Below, in pieces: positions 11,197 to 21,830 of a stretch of DNA of 44,190 nucleotides (within the stretch, counting starts at the first letter, position 1; each line of letters starts with the position of its first letter). Below the pieces are notes generated by a model. The model was not told the origin of the DNA. It saw only the letters and a list, made by a program, of their open reading frames with translations, and ran no database searches. Made by a program: the position numbers and the translations under genes. This stretch comes from Wenzhouxiangella sp. (GTDB lineage Bacteria; Pseudomonadota; Gammaproteobacteria; Xanthomonadales; Wenzhouxiangellaceae): the NCBI GenBank assembly GCA_007131235.1, contig SLQY01000011.1, positions 1 to 44,190 on the forward strand, in the 5' to 3' direction.

Positions 11197-12492
11197 TCAT
11201 GCCGCCTCTCCCAGTTTCTCGGCGACGATGGAGCGGCCATGCTGGATGAAGTACTCGAACTCATGGCGGTAATGACGCAAAAAGCCCTGCACCGGCCAGG
11301 CCGCGGCCTCGCCAAAGGCACAGATGGTATGACCCTCGATCTGACCGGCAGCCGAAATCAGCAGGTCAATATCTTCCATGCGACCCTTGCCGTCCATGAT
11401 CCGCTTGAGCACGCGGTACATCCAGCCGGTACCCTCGCGACACGGCGTGCACTGGCCGCAGGACTCGGCGTAGTAGAAGCGGGCGATTCGCGTACAGGCA
11501 GCCACCATGCAAGTCGTCTCGTCCATGACGATGACGGCACCGGAACCCAGTCCCGAGCCGGCTTTCTGGATCGAGTCGTAATCCATGGTCAGCTCCATCA
11601 TGGTTTCGGCTGGCAGCACCGGCATCGACGAGCCACCCGGGATGACTGCCTTCAGCGCGTTGCCATCACGGACCCCGCCGGCCATGTCCAGCAAATCGGC
11701 AAACGGCGTGCCCAGCGGGATTTCGAAATTGCCTGGCTTGTTGACGTGCCCGGAGACCGAGAAGATCTTCGCGCCACCGTTGTTCGGACGCCCCATGGCA
11801 AGAAACCACTCCGGCCCATTGCGCATGATGGCCGGCACCGAGGCCAGGGTCTCGGTGTTGTTGATGGTGGTCGGCTTGCCGTACACGCCGAAGTTGGCCG
11901 GGAACGGTGGCTTGAATCGAGGCTGCCCTTTCTTGCCCTCCAGCGATTCCATCAGCGCGGTCTCTTCACCGCAGATATAGGCACCGGCACCGAGCACGTT
12001 GTGAATATCGATATCGATGCCGGATTGCATGACGTCGCGGCCCAGGTAACCGGCCTGGTAGGCCTCCTCGCGAGCAGCCTCGATACGCTCGAAAGGCTCG
12101 TGGTGGAACTCGCCGCGCAGGTAATTGTAGGCAACCGTTGCGCCCATGGAATAAGCGGCAATGGCCATGCCTTCAAGCAAGGCATGCGGATTGAAGCGCA
12201 GGATGTCCCGATCGTGGCAGGTGCCCGGTTCGGACTCATCGGAATTGCACAGCAGGTACTTCTGCCCCGGCGCCGAGCGCGGCATGAACGACCACTTCAG
12301 GCCGGTCGGAAATCCAGCGCCCCCGCGTCCGCGCAAGGCCGACTTCTTGACCGCTTCGATAATCTCTTCCTGGCTCGTCTTCTCACGCACGATCCGCTCC
12401 CAGGCCTGCCAGCCGCCGTGCCGACGATAGGCCGCCAGCGACCAGCACTGCTCGTCGTCCAGGTGGGTGAATACGACATGGTGATCAGACAT
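11197..12492 (-). CDS. nuoF: NADH-quinone oxidoreductase subunit F
   Basis: LRGRGGAGFPTGLKW (NADH/FMN site) and SCGQCTPCREGTGWM Fe-S motif; start at MSDHHVVFTH. Confidence 0.96.
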   Translation of the reverse strand: MSDHHVVFTHLDDEQCWSLAAYRRHGGWQAWERIVREKTSQEEIIEAVKKSALRGRGGAGFPTGLKWSFMPRSAPGQKYLLCNSDESEPGTCHDRDILRFNPHALLEGMAIAAYSMGATVAYNYLRGEFHHEPFERIEAAREEAYQAGYLGRDVMQSGIDIDIHNVLGAGAYICGEETALMESLEGKKGQPRFKPPFPANFGVYGKPTTINNTETLASVPAIMRNGPEWFLAMGRPNNGGAKIFSVSGHVNKPGNFEIPLGTPFADLLDMAGGVRDGNALKAVIPGGSSMPVLPAETMMELTMDYDSIQKAGSGLGSGAVIVMDETTCMVAACTRIARFYYAESCGQCTPCREGTGWMYRVLKRIMDGKGRMEDIDLLISAAGQIEGHTICAFGEAAAWPVQGFLRHYRHEFEYFIQHGRSIVAEKLGEAA

Positions 12493-12503
12493 CAGCAATC
12501 TCT

Positions 12504-13031
12504 CTAGTCCAGGCCATCCAGAATTTCGTCGATCTTCTCCGGCGTCAGATGCTCGAAGTAATGACCGTCGACGATCATCATCGGGGCGCCAGTGCAGGCG
12601 GCAACGCACTCTTCCTCGATTTTCAGGAAGATGCGACCGTCCGGCGTGGTTTCGCCAAGCTTGATGCCAAGCTTGTCTTCAACCTGTGCCACGACCTTGT
12701 CTGCACCGCACAGCATGCAGGAGATATTCGTGCAGATGGAGATCGAGTGACGCCCGACCGGCCGGGTCTCGAGCATGGAATAGAAGTTGGCCACCTCGTA
12801 GGCCCACACCGGTGGCACGTCCAGGTAGTCGGCCACGGCATCCATCAGTTCCGCGCTGAGCCAGCCCTTGTTTTGCTGCTGGGCCGCGAACAAGGCCTGG
12901 ATCAGGGCGGAGCGCCGCCCTTCCAGGCCTTCCGGAAACTTGGTCAGCCAATGGTCGATGGCAGCCCTGGTCGTTTCCGACAGCAGGCTGGCCTTTCCTG
13001 CAACCACTCGTCCGGTCGCCTGAATACTCAT
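12504..13031 (-). CDS. nuoE: NADH-quinone oxidoreductase subunit E
   Basis: 175 aa; thioredoxin-like [2Fe-2S] subunit with [11 protein letters not shown] and [14 protein letters not shown]. Confidence 0.96.
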   Translation of the reverse strand: MSIQATGRVVAGKASLLSETTRAAIDHWLTKFPEGLEGRRSALIQALFAAQQQNKGWLSAELMDAVADYLDVPPVWAYEVANFYSMLETRPVGRHSISICTNISCMLCGADKVVAQVEDKLGIKLGETTPDGRIFLKIEEECVAACTGAPMMIVDGHYFEHLTPEKIDEILDGLD

Positions 13032-14281
13032 CGGTCGATTTCTCCGAAGACAATGTCCTGCGTTGCGATCAGCGCCGGAATATCGGCGAGCATGTGGCCC
13101 GCGGCCATCTCGTGCATGGCCGACAAGTGGGCGAATCCGGGCGCGCGCAGGTGGACGCGAAACGGCTTGTTGGCTCCGTCGGACACGAGGTAGCAGCCAA
13201 ACTCACCCTTGGGAGCCTCTACCGCAGCATACGTCTGCCCTTCCGGCACACAGTAGCCTTCGGTGAACAATTTGAAGTGATGGATGAGCGCTTCCATGTC
13301 ATCCTTCATTTCTTCCCGAGTCGGTGGGCTGACCTTGAAATTGCGCAACATGACCGGGCCGGGATTGTCTCTGAGCCAGGCCACGCACTGCAAGACCATG
13401 CGCGCTGACTGGCGCATCTCCTCGATCCGGACCAGGTAGCGGTCGTAGCAATCGCCGTTGCTGCCAACCGGGATATCGAAATCCAGCTCGCGGTACTTCG
13501 CGTAAGGCTGCTTCTTGCGCAGATCCCAGGCCACGCCACTGCCCCGCAGCATCGGCCCGGTGAACCCGAGTTGCAGCGCGCGCTCGGCGCTGACCACGCC
13601 AATGCCAACCGTGCGCTGCTTCCAGATACGATTGTCGGTCAGCAGCGTTTCGTAGTCGTCGACCTTGCCAAAGAAGTCCTCGCAGAACGCTTCCAGGTAA
13701 TCAAGCAGACTGCCATGGCGCCATCGATTCATGCGCGCCAGGTCCTTGCCCTTGCGCCAGCGACTTTCGGCGAGCTTTGGCATCTGGTCCGGCAAATCAC
13801 GGTACACGCCGCCCGGCCGGTAGTAGGTCGCATGCATGCGAGCCCCGGATACCGCCTCGTAAGTATCCATGAGGCTTTCACGTTCCCGGAACGCATACAG
13901 AAAAGCGGTCATGGCACCCAGGTCCAGCGCGTTGGAGCCCAGCCACATCAGGTGGTTGAGTATCCGCGTGATCTCGTCGAACATGGTGCGGATGTACTGG
14001 GCCCGATCAGGGGGCTCGATACCCAGCAGCTGCTCGATGGCGCGAACATAAGCATGTTCATTGCACATCATGGAAACATAATCGAGCCGGTCCATGTAAC
14101 CGATGGACTGGTTGTAGGGCTTGGACTCGGCCAGCTTCTCAGTCGCTCGATGCAACAGGCCTACATGTGGGTCGGCCCGTTCGACCACCTCGCCGTCGAG
14201 CTCAAGAATCAGGCGCAGAACGCCATGGGCGGCTGGATGCTGCGGCCCGAAGTTCATCGTGAAGTTCTTGATTTCACTCAT
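13028..14281 (-). CDS. nuoD: NADH-quinone oxidoreductase subunit D
   Basis: 417 aa; [23 protein letters not shown] and the 49-kDa subunit C-terminus. Confidence 0.97.
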   Translation of the reverse strand: MSEIKNFTMNFGPQHPAAHGVLRLILELDGEVVERADPHVGLLHRATEKLAESKPYNQSIGYMDRLDYVSMMCNEHAYVRAIEQLLGIEPPDRAQYIRTMFDEITRILNHLMWLGSNALDLGAMTAFLYAFRERESLMDTYEAVSGARMHATYYRPGGVYRDLPDQMPKLAESRWRKGKDLARMNRWRHGSLLDYLEAFCEDFFGKVDDYETLLTDNRIWKQRTVGIGVVSAERALQLGFTGPMLRGSGVAWDLRKKQPYAKYRELDFDIPVGSNGDCYDRYLVRIEEMRQSARMVLQCVAWLRDNPGPVMLRNFKVSPPTREEMKDDMEALIHHFKLFTEGYCVPEGQTYAAVEAPKGEFGCYLVSDGANKPFRVHLRAPGFAHLSAMHEMAAGHMLADIPALIATQDIVFGEIDR

Positions 14282-15006
14282 CGGGCGTCACCATTGTCGA
14301 GCTTTTCGTCCACGTAGCGACTGTCGCGACGAACAACCCTGGGTACCAGGACGCGCGGCTCGATTTCCACCGGCTCATACACCACACGGCCCTTGTCCTG
14401 GTCGTAACGGACACTGACGTTGCCGATCAGCGGAAAGTCCTTGCGGAACGGATGGCCCATGAAGCCGTAATCGGTCAGGATGCGGCGCAGATCGGGATGG
14501 CCTTCAAAGACGATTCCGAACAGGTCGAAGGCCTCGCGCTCGTACCAGCTCACCGAGGCCCAGACCTCGATCAGCGATGGCAGCAGCGGTAGCTCATCGT
14601 CAGGCGCAAAGCAACGCAGCCGCAGGCGGCGGTTGTGCCTGAGACTGAGCAGGTGAACGACCACGGCGAATCGATGCTCGATCTCGGCCGCTTCCGGACG
14701 CTCCTGCCAGGAAAAGCGACCGGGACCCAGCGCATCGACGCCGCGCGAGAAACCGCTTCCCGATGCCTCGGCCGTTTCCCACTCGTCATCACCGTAGCCG
14801 AGGAAGTCGATGCCGCACAGGTCCACCAGCTGTTCGAAGCAAAGCTGCGGTTCGTCGCGCAACTGCCAGGCCACGTCCAGCCAATGCTCGGCCGGGATAT
14901 CCGCGGTCAACTGGCCACGATGCTCATCCAGGCGTTCAACCTTGCTGCCGAGGACATCTTCCAGCGCTCTGGCCAGGGCCTGGTTGGCTCGAGAGGTCGC
15001 TGTCAT
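14278..15006 (-). CDS. nuoC: NADH-quinone oxidoreductase subunit C
   Basis: 30-kDa subunit signature [39 protein letters not shown]; start at MTATSRANQ overlapping nuoB stop. Confidence 0.95.
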   Translation of the reverse strand: MTATSRANQALARALEDVLGSKVERLDEHRGQLTADIPAEHWLDVAWQLRDEPQLCFEQLVDLCGIDFLGYGDDEWETAEASGSGFSRGVDALGPGRFSWQERPEAAEIEHRFAVVVHLLSLRHNRRLRLRCFAPDDELPLLPSLIEVWASVSWYEREAFDLFGIVFEGHPDLRRILTDYGFMGHPFRKDFPLIGNVSVRYDQDKGRVVYEPVEIEPRVLVPRVVRRDSRYVDEKLDNGDAR

Positions 15007-15569
15007 GACCCACCAATCGAGTGGGTGCGGCGGATTTTCTTCTGCAGCTGCAGGATGCCGTAGACCAGTGCTTCGGCGGTTGGCGGACAACCCGGCACGT
15101 AGATATCAACCGGAACGATACGATCGCAGCCTCGGGTCACGGCATACGAGTAATGGTAGTAGCCACCGCCGTTGGCGCACGACCCCATCGAGATCACCCA
15201 CTTGGGGTCGGGCATCTGGTCATAAACCTTGCGCAGTGCCGGCGCCATCTTGTTGCACAGTGTGCCGGCGACAATCATGACGTCCGACTGACGCGGGCTG
15301 GGCCGAAAGATGACGCCGAAGCGATCGATATCGTAGCGCGAGGCCGCCGAATGCATCATTTCAACCGCGCAGCAGGCCAGACCAAAGGTCATTGGCCACA
15401 TCGAGCCGGTCCGAGCCCAGTTAATCAGGGCATCGGCGCTGGTCGTGACCCAGCCGCGCTCGAGCAGGGGGTTGTCGGCGTGGGGCCGCAGAATGTCATC
15501 GACCTCGCCGTCGACCAGCGGGTTGTGCAGGATTTCGCTCACTCCCATTCCAGGGCCCCCTTCTTCCAT
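15003..15569 (-). CDS. nuoB: NADH-quinone oxidoreductase subunit B
   Basis: 188 aa (start could be internal MGVSEIL at 15548); [31 protein letters not shown]. Confidence 0.96.
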   Translation of the reverse strand: MEEGGPGMGVSEILHNPLVDGEVDDILRPHADNPLLERGWVTTSADALINWARTGSMWPMTFGLACCAVEMMHSAASRYDIDRFGVIFRPSPRQSDVMIVAGTLCNKMAPALRKVYDQMPDPKWVISMGSCANGGGYYHYSYAVTRGCDRIVPVDIYVPGCPPTAEALVYGILQLQKKIRRTHSIGGS

Positions 15570-15895
15570 TCGTAGACAAAGCCGATCACCAGGATCAGCA
15601 AAAAGATGCCCATCGCCACCAGACCGGTCATGCCGATCTCGTCGAGCACGACGGCCCAGGGAAACAGGAAGGCGATTTCAAGGTCGAAAATGATGAACAG
15701 AATGGCAACCAGGTAAAAGCGCACGTCAAACTTCATGTGAGAGCCTTCGAAGGCCTCGAAGCCGCACTCGTAAGCCGAGAGTTTTTCACTGGAGGGGTTG
15801 CGTGGGCCGAGAATGCCGCCCACGAGCAGCAGGACCGCGCCCATACCCGCGGCGACGCCCAGGAAAATCAGAATTGGAAAATATTGGGCAAGCAT
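15539..15895 (-). CDS. nuoA: NADH-quinone oxidoreductase subunit A
   Basis: 118 aa; [44 protein letters not shown]. Confidence 0.96.
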   Translation of the reverse strand: MLAQYFPILIFLGVAAGMGAVLLLVGGILGPRNPSSEKLSAYECGFEAFEGSHMKFDVRFYLVAILFIIFDLEIAFLFPWAVVLDEIGMTGLVAMGIFLLILVIGFVYEWKKGALEWE

Positions 15896-15999
15896 TGTGT
15901 TCGTTTCGTCTCCGATTCATTGGTCGATCGGGAAACAAGTCGAACGGTCCGGAAAGCGAAAACTACCGAACCCACATGGATCCCGGAACCCTCCAAAAA

Positions 16000-16084
16000 T
16001 GGTGCCGAAGGCCGGACTCGAACCGGCACGGCTTTCGCCACTGCCCCCTCAAGACAGCGTGTCTACCAATTCCACCACTTCGGC
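16000..16084 (-). tRNA. tRNA-Leu (anticodon GAG)
   Basis: Minus strand reads GCCGAAGTGGTGGAATTGGTAGACACGCTGTCTTGAGGGGGCAGTGGCGAAAGCCGTGCCGGTTCGAGTCCGGCCTTCGGCACCA: acceptor stem, class II variable arm, GGTTCGAGTCC T-arm, encoded CCA. Confidence 0.95.
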
Positions 16085-16122
16085 AAATTTTAGAGGGGCC
16101 ACACCAAGAGCTCGTGAAGAGC

Positions 16123-16506
16123 TTAGTCCTGGGGCGGCTCCGGGATGAATTCGTCTTCTTCTTCAGGCAGGAAGATGAACTCTTCCTGCTCTGCTTCGAC
16201 CTGCTCGGCGGCAGGCGGCGCTTGCAGCCCGGCAGCAATGCCGAGATCGTCGGGCGATTCGATCATGCCGCCGGAACGGGCCACGATCACGGCCATCGAC
16301 AGGCTGATGGCGAAAAACGCCACGCCCAGCCAGCTGGTGGTCCGGGTCAGAAAGCTGGCCGAGCCACGGGCACCGAACACGGTGCCGGAAGCGCCCGCGC
16401 CAAAAGCGGCACCCATGGTGGCACCCGGGCCGCGCTGGACCAGCACAATGGCGATCAGGCCAGCGGCCAGCACGACATGAAATACGATCAGAACTGTGTA
16501 AAGCAT
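16123..16506 (-). CDS. secG: Preprotein translocase subunit SecG
   Basis: 127 aa; LIVFHVVLAAGLIAIVLVQRGPGATMGAAFGAGASGTVFGARGSASFLTRTT; acidic C-terminal tail; between tpiA and tRNA-Leu. Confidence 0.94.
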   Translation of the reverse strand: MLYTVLIVFHVVLAAGLIAIVLVQRGPGATMGAAFGAGASGTVFGARGSASFLTRTTSWLGVAFFAISLSMAVIVARSGGMIESPDDLGIAAGLQAPPAAEQVEAEQEEFIFLPEEEDEFIPEPPQD

Positions 16507-16531
16507 TTGTTTTTGAAAACCGGTTCAGTTG

Positions 16532-17284
16532 TCATCCAGCCGCCTGGTAAATGGCCATAAAGCCATCGGCCGACAGCGATGCGCCTCCAATCAGGCCACC
16601 GTCGATATCTTCGCAATCGAGCAGTTCAGCGGCATTGTCCGGCTTGACACTGCCACCGTACAAGATTCGCAGTCGGCCGGCTATTGTAGCATCTTCTTCA
16701 GCCAGGTGCGCTCTGATCATGGCATGAACCGTTTGCGCCTGGTCCGGCGTGGCCGATTGGCCGGTACCGATTGCCCAGACCGGCTCATAGGCCACAACCG
16801 CCCTGGCAAAAGCGGCGATCCCGCAGGCTTCCAGCACGGCGTCGATCTGGGCCCGAACCACTTCGTCGGTTTGCCCGGCCTGACGCTCTTCCAGGCTCTC
16901 ACCCACACACAAAACGGGCTGCAGGCCAGACGCCTGGGCGACCGCGAACTTGGCCGCGACCAGTGCGTTGTCTTCGCCATGCAGGCTGCGACGCTCGGAG
17001 TGGCCGACGAGCACGTGACTGCAGCCCACGTCTGCCAGCATCCGACCGGCAACCTCCCCGGTGTAGGCCCCGCTGTCGTGGCGACTGAGATCCTGGGCGC
17101 CAAGCAGAACGGGGGTATTTTCCAGCAGGGAATTGACCAGCGGCACGTAGGGATAGGGCGGCAACACCAGCACGTCGCTGGATTGACCGGCATCCAGACG
17201 CGACAGGATGCCGGCGATCAGCTCCCGGACCATCGGCTTGCTGCCGTTCATTTTCCAGTTGCCAGCGATCAACTTGGTGCGCAT
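16532..17284 (-). CDS. tpiA: Triosephosphate isomerase
   Basis: 250 aa; AGNWKMNG, VLVGHSERR, AYEPVWAIGTG, ILYGGSVKPDNA. Confidence 0.97.
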   Translation of the reverse strand: MRTKLIAGNWKMNGSKPMVRELIAGILSRLDAGQSSDVLVLPPYPYVPLVNSLLENTPVLLGAQDLSRHDSGAYTGEVAGRMLADVGCSHVLVGHSERRSLHGEDNALVAAKFAVAQASGLQPVLCVGESLEERQAGQTDEVVRAQIDAVLEACGIAAFARAVVAYEPVWAIGTGQSATPDQAQTVHAMIRAHLAEEDATIAGRLRILYGGSVKPDNAAELLDCEDIDGGLIGGASLSADGFMAIYQAAG

Positions 17285-17355
17285 CGGGTGGCTCCCCCGC
17301 TTGATTCAAACGCGATAGGATAAGATGCCTGACCTCCACAGGCAACCACAGAATC

Positions 17356-18171
17356 ATGGCCGCACGACCGCTTGCACTCATCACCGGCGCCTCGGCAGGC
17401 ATCGGTGCCGAATTCGCCCGTCAAATGGCGGCTGGCGGCTACGACCTGGCCTTGTCAGCGCGCCGCCGGGAACGACTCGACAGCCTGGCCGAACGCCTGC
17501 GCACCGAGCACGGCTGCGAATGCCTGGTGATACCCGCCGACCTGGCCGAACCAGGGGCACCGCAGGCAATCTGCGAAGCCGTGGCCGAGCAAGGGCGCAC
17601 GATCGATGTCCTGGTCAACAATGCCGGGTACGCCATCGCCGGGGTCTACCACCAGACCGAGTGGGATGACCAGGCGCGCTTCCTGCAGGTCATGGTCACC
17701 GCCGTGGCCGAACTGTCGCATCGCGTGCTGCCCGGCATGCGCAACAGCGGCAATGGCGGCATCATCAACGTTGCCTCACTGGCCGGCATCGTGCCCGGCT
17801 CATCCGGACACACGCTTTATGCGGCAGTGAAGTCCTTCATGATCTCGTTCTCCGAATCACTGGCGATGGAAAACGCCCAGCGAGGCGTTTGCATCCAGGC
17901 CCTGTGCCCGGGCTTCACCTACTCCGAGTTTCACGATGTGGTCGGGACCCGCGACATCGTCTCGAAGATGCCTGATTACATGTGGATGCAGGCCGAAGAG
18001 GTCGTGCGCATCAGCCTTGCCCGATTTGGCAAGCCCGGGGCGCCGGTCATGCTGGTACCTGGTCGGTTCAACCGATTCCTCGCCACGCTGTCGCGCAAAT
18101 TGCCCTACCGGGCCGCCTTCGCCCTGGTCAAACAGCGCAGCGGAAACTTCCGCCGCCAGGAAACCGACTGA
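17356..18171 (+). CDS. SDR-family NAD(P)-dependent oxidoreductase
   Basis: 271 aa; ITGASAGIGAEFAR, VNNAGYAIAG, catalytic S..YAAVK. Confidence 0.9.
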   Translation: MAARPLALITGASAGIGAEFARQMAAGGYDLALSARRRERLDSLAERLRTEHGCECLVIPADLAEPGAPQAICEAVAEQGRTIDVLVNNAGYAIAGVYHQTEWDDQARFLQVMVTAVAELSHRVLPGMRNSGNGGIINVASLAGIVPGSSGHTLYAAVKSFMISFSESLAMENAQRGVCIQALCPGFTYSEFHDVVGTRDIVSKMPDYMWMQAEEVVRISLARFGKPGAPVMLVPGRFNRFLATLSRKLPYRAAFALVKQRSGNFRRQETD

Positions 18172-18266
18172 CCAGTTCGGTGGTCATTCACGCGCCACAA
18201 GCGCAAGGTGACCGACACTGCCCGACCTTCACTCAAACTGGCCTTGGGCCAAAAGGAGACAACGAA

Positions 18267-18866
18267 ATGATTCGCCAGCTGATCGCTGCAGCATTCCTCG
18301 CCACGGCAAGCACCGTCGCCCTGGCAGACGACCAGGCTGAAGGCAATGGCAGTGTCGAGCACTACCTGATCGACACCCGTGGCGCCCATGCCTTCATCCA
18401 GTTCAAGATTTCGCACCTGGGCTTTTCCTGGCTGTACGGTCGCTTCAACGACTTCGAAGGCGAATTCACCTTCGATCCAGCCGACCCCGCCAACTCAAGC
18501 GTAGAGGTCACCATCCAGACCGGCAGCGTCGATTCCAACCACGAGCGTCGGGACAACCACCTGCGCAACGAGGATTTCCTGAGCGTCGAGGATTTTCCCG
18601 AAGCGCACTTCCGCAGCACTTCGTTCCGCCACATCGAGGGTGAGCGCTACCATATGGTCGGCGAATTCACCTTGCTGGGTCATACCCGGACGCTGGAGTT
18701 CGAGGTCGAGCACGTCGGCGCCGGCACCGATCCATGGGGCGGCTACCGGCGCGGGTTTACCGGCCGGACCACCTTTGCCCTGGCCGACTTCGGCATCGAT
18801 TACGATCTTGGTCCAGAAGCCGAAGTCATCGAGATCATCCTCGATGTGGAAGGCATCCGCCAGTAA
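18267..18866 (+). CDS. YceI family periplasmic protein with signal peptide
   Basis: 199 aa from ATG 18267 after AAGGAG RBS; signal peptide MIRQLIAAAFLATASTVALA; HAFIQFKISHLGFSWLYGRFNDFEGEFTFD typical of YceI. Confidence 0.9.
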   Translation: MIRQLIAAAFLATASTVALADDQAEGNGSVEHYLIDTRGAHAFIQFKISHLGFSWLYGRFNDFEGEFTFDPADPANSSVEVTIQTGSVDSNHERRDNHLRNEDFLSVEDFPEAHFRSTSFRHIEGERYHMVGEFTLLGHTRTLEFEVEHVGAGTDPWGGYRRGFTGRTTFALADFGIDYDLGPEAEVIEIILDVEGIRQ

Positions 18867-18915
18867 GGTCGCGCTTGAATTCCGGGCACAGCAGCGGGCA
18901 ACGGATGGTCCGGGC

Positions 18916-20265
18916 TCAGGATTGACCGGCCACCATCATCTGCTCGATCAACAGTGATCCGGTCTGGATATTGCGGCGGGTATCGATATCGGTACCTGCC
19001 GCCACCACACCTTGCAGCATGTCACGCAGGTGGCCGGCAATCGTGATTTCCTCGGCCGGCCAGGCCAGTTTGCCGTTCTCTACCCAGAAACCTGCCGCAC
19101 CGCGCGAGTAATCCCCGGTGACCAGGTTCACGCCCTGCCCCATGACCTCGGTGACTACCAGGCCGGTACCCATCTCGGCCAGCAACTGGTCGAAGTCAAG
19201 ACCACCACCCAGCACGGCCAGGTTGCGCACGCCACCAGCGTTGGCTGTCGTCTGCAGGCCGAGCCGGCGGGCCGAGTAGTTGCTCAACACGTAACGCAGC
19301 AGCTGACCATCGGCGACCAGGGCCGACTCACGCGTCGCTACGCCATCGCCGTCATACCAGCCGGATGAAGCTCCGCCGATCAGACGCGGCCTTTCAACCA
19401 GCGAGACCCATTCCGGCAGCACCTGCTGGCCAACCGCGTCGAGCAGAAAACTGGCGCGCCGATAGAGACTGGAACCGGATACGGCCCCCACCAGGTGACC
19501 AATCAAGCCACGCGCCACTTCGGGCGTGAAAAGCACCGGCACCTTGCCGGTAGGCACGCGCCTGGCACCCAGTCGGCGAACGGTGCGACTGGCTGCGCCG
19601 GCACCGGTCAGCGCTGGCTCGGCCAAGTCGGTGAATCGGCGCCGGCTGTCCCAGTCATAATCACGCTGCATGCCGGCCTCATCGGCGGCAATCAGCACAC
19701 AACTCTGGGAATAGCTGGTGCCGCGACTGCTGCCAAAAAAGCCGTGGCTGTTGGCGTAGACCGAGACCGCGGCCTCGGTGCTGACACTGGCACCTTCGGA
19801 GTTGCTGATTCGATCATCGGCCTGGCGCCCGGCATCCTCGATGGCGCGGGCGCGGGCCAGCAAGTCACTCATCTCCAGGTCCACTGGATGCCACAATTCC
19901 AGGTCGACGGCCTGGTCAGCCATCAGTGACACGTCGGCCAGGCCAGACGATGGATCAGCCTGGGTATGGCGGGCAATGGCCAGGGCCCGGTCCACGCATT
20001 CATCGACGATTTCGGGGCGCAAGTCACCGGTCGAGGCCGAGCCGCTGCATTGACTGCGAAAAACAGTTACCCGGATGCCGCGATCGCGCGCTTCTTCCAG
20101 CACATCGACCTCGCCCAGGCGAACCGCCGCTTCGCGGGCCAGGCTGGAAGACACCGAAACCTCGGCCTGGTCGGCACCACCCTGGCGGGCGCGATCCAGC
20201 ACCCGTTGCGCCAGTTGCTGAAGTTGTTCGATTTCGCGTTCCGGGCGGTCGAGAAAGTCGCTCAT
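18916..20265 (-). CDS. pmbA: Metalloprotease PmbA/TldE
   Basis: 449 aa; adjacent to tldD; PmbA-like C-terminus (GAAGFWVENGKLAWPAEEITIAGHLRDMLQ). Confidence 0.93.
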   Translation of the reverse strand: MSDFLDRPEREIEQLQQLAQRVLDRARQGGADQAEVSVSSSLAREAAVRLGEVDVLEEARDRGIRVTVFRSQCSGSASTGDLRPEIVDECVDRALAIARHTQADPSSGLADVSLMADQAVDLELWHPVDLEMSDLLARARAIEDAGRQADDRISNSEGASVSTEAAVSVYANSHGFFGSSRGTSYSQSCVLIAADEAGMQRDYDWDSRRRFTDLAEPALTGAGAASRTVRRLGARRVPTGKVPVLFTPEVARGLIGHLVGAVSGSSLYRRASFLLDAVGQQVLPEWVSLVERPRLIGGASSGWYDGDGVATRESALVADGQLLRYVLSNYSARRLGLQTTANAGGVRNLAVLGGGLDFDQLLAEMGTGLVVTEVMGQGVNLVTGDYSRGAAGFWVENGKLAWPAEEITIAGHLRDMLQGVVAAGTDIDTRRNIQTGSLLIEQMMVAGQS

Positions 20266-21698
20266 CAGGCCGTACCCCCGACGGTCAGCCCATCGACACG
20301 CAAGGTCGGCTGGCCGACGCCCACCGGCACGCTCTGGCCTTCCTTGCCGCAGACACCAACGCCACTGTCGAGCTTCAGGTCGTTGCCAACCATGCCAACC
20401 CGGGTCAGCACATCGGGGCCGTTGCCAATCAGCGTGGCCCCCTTGATGGCAGCCCCAAGCTTGCCGTTCTTGATGCGGTAGGCTTCGGATGCGGCGAAAA
20501 CGAACTTGCCCGAGGTGATGTCAACCTGGCCACCGTTGAAGTTGACCGCGTAAATGCCGTCGGCGACCGAGGCGATGATCTCGGCCGGGTCGTGTTGGCC
20601 GGGCAGCATATAGGTATTGGTCATTCTCGGCATGGGCAGGTGGGCAAACGACTCGCGCCGGCCATTGCCGGTCGGCGCCACGCCCATCAGGCGGGCATTG
20701 AGCTTGTCTTGCATGTAGCCGACCAGGCGGCCGTTTTCGATCAGGGTGGTGCAGCTGGCCGGCGTACCCTCATCGTCAATACTCAGGGAACCACGGCGCC
20801 GCTCCAGGGTGCCGTCATCGACGATGGTGCAACCCGTGCTGGCCACTTGCTCACCGATGCGATTGCTGAAGGCCGAGATTCCCTTGCGATTGAAGTCCCC
20901 CTCCAGGCCATGACCGATGGCCTCGTGCAGCAGCACGCCCGGCCAGCCCGGCCCGAGCACCACGGTCATGTGACCGGCCGGTGCATCTTCTGCGGTCAGG
21001 TTGACAGCGCCCTGACGGACGGCCTCGCGGGCCATCTCCTGCCAGGTCTCCGGCTGCATCAGCTCGGCCAGTTCAAAACGACCGCCGCCGCCGGCGAAGC
21101 CTTGTTCGCGCCGGGTGCCATCTTCCATCAGCACGCGAATATCCAGTCGCACCAGTGGCCTGACGTCGCCGGCCAGGACGCCGTCACTGGCAGTCACCAG
21201 GATCGCCTCGAAGCTGGCCGACAGGTTGACCGTGACCTGGGTGACCCGCGCATCCAGTGAGCGAGTATAGGCATCCACCGTCCGCAGCAACTCCACCCGG
21301 TCGCTGGCCTGGCCGGTGGCGGTCGGATCGTCGGCCGCGTAACGATGCTTCGCCTGCACCGCCTGGCCGGCCTGCACCCGCCCCGATTGCCCGGAGCGGG
21401 CAATGGCCCGGGCGCTGCTGGCCGCCTGCATCAAGGCCGGCAGATGCAGGGAGTCGGCATAGGCAAACCCGGTCCCGGTGCCGGCCACGGCGCGCAGGCC
21501 AACGCCCTGGTCCACGTCCCAGCTGCCGCCGCGCACGCTGCCGTCTTCCAGCATCCAGCTCTCGCGAACCCGGCGCTGAAAATAGGCTTCGCCAAGGTCC
21601 ACGCCCGGACCACACAAGCGCGCCAGTATTCGCTCCAGGTCGTCTTCACCCAGGCCAGCCGGTTGCAGCAGGTGTCCTCTTGCCAGCTCAAACATCAT
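20265..21698 (-). CDS. tldD: Metalloprotease TldD
   Basis: [16 protein letters not shown] zinc motif; likely start at [16 protein letters not shown] inside ORF 20265..21743. Confidence 0.95.
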   Translation of the reverse strand: MMFELARGHLLQPAGLGEDDLERILARLCGPGVDLGEAYFQRRVRESWMLEDGSVRGGSWDVDQGVGLRAVAGTGTGFAYADSLHLPALMQAASSARAIARSGQSGRVQAGQAVQAKHRYAADDPTATGQASDRVELLRTVDAYTRSLDARVTQVTVNLSASFEAILVTASDGVLAGDVRPLVRLDIRVLMEDGTRREQGFAGGGGRFELAELMQPETWQEMAREAVRQGAVNLTAEDAPAGHMTVVLGPGWPGVLLHEAIGHGLEGDFNRKGISAFSNRIGEQVASTGCTIVDDGTLERRRGSLSIDDEGTPASCTTLIENGRLVGYMQDKLNARLMGVAPTGNGRRESFAHLPMPRMTNTYMLPGQHDPAEIIASVADGIYAVNFNGGQVDITSGKFVFAASEAYRIKNGKLGAAIKGATLIGNGPDVLTRVGMVGNDLKLDSGVGVCGKEGQSVPVGVGQPTLRVDGLTVGGTA

Positions 21699-21830
21699 GT
21701 CTTGTTCATCCAGGTTCCTTGGGGCTTCTGCCCGTCTCGCCAAACCAGGCTCGCACGGGGAAGCGTGATGATAGGGAAAACGGCGATGCGCCGTTGTAAT
21801 CCACCGATATGCCGACGAACGCGCCGGCTT

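Noticed and set aside
18916-21698. tldD-pmbA as part of a RiPP/microcin biosynthetic cluster
   Set aside because: No precursor peptide or modification enzymes nearby; tldD/pmbA with yhdP and rng is a common housekeeping context
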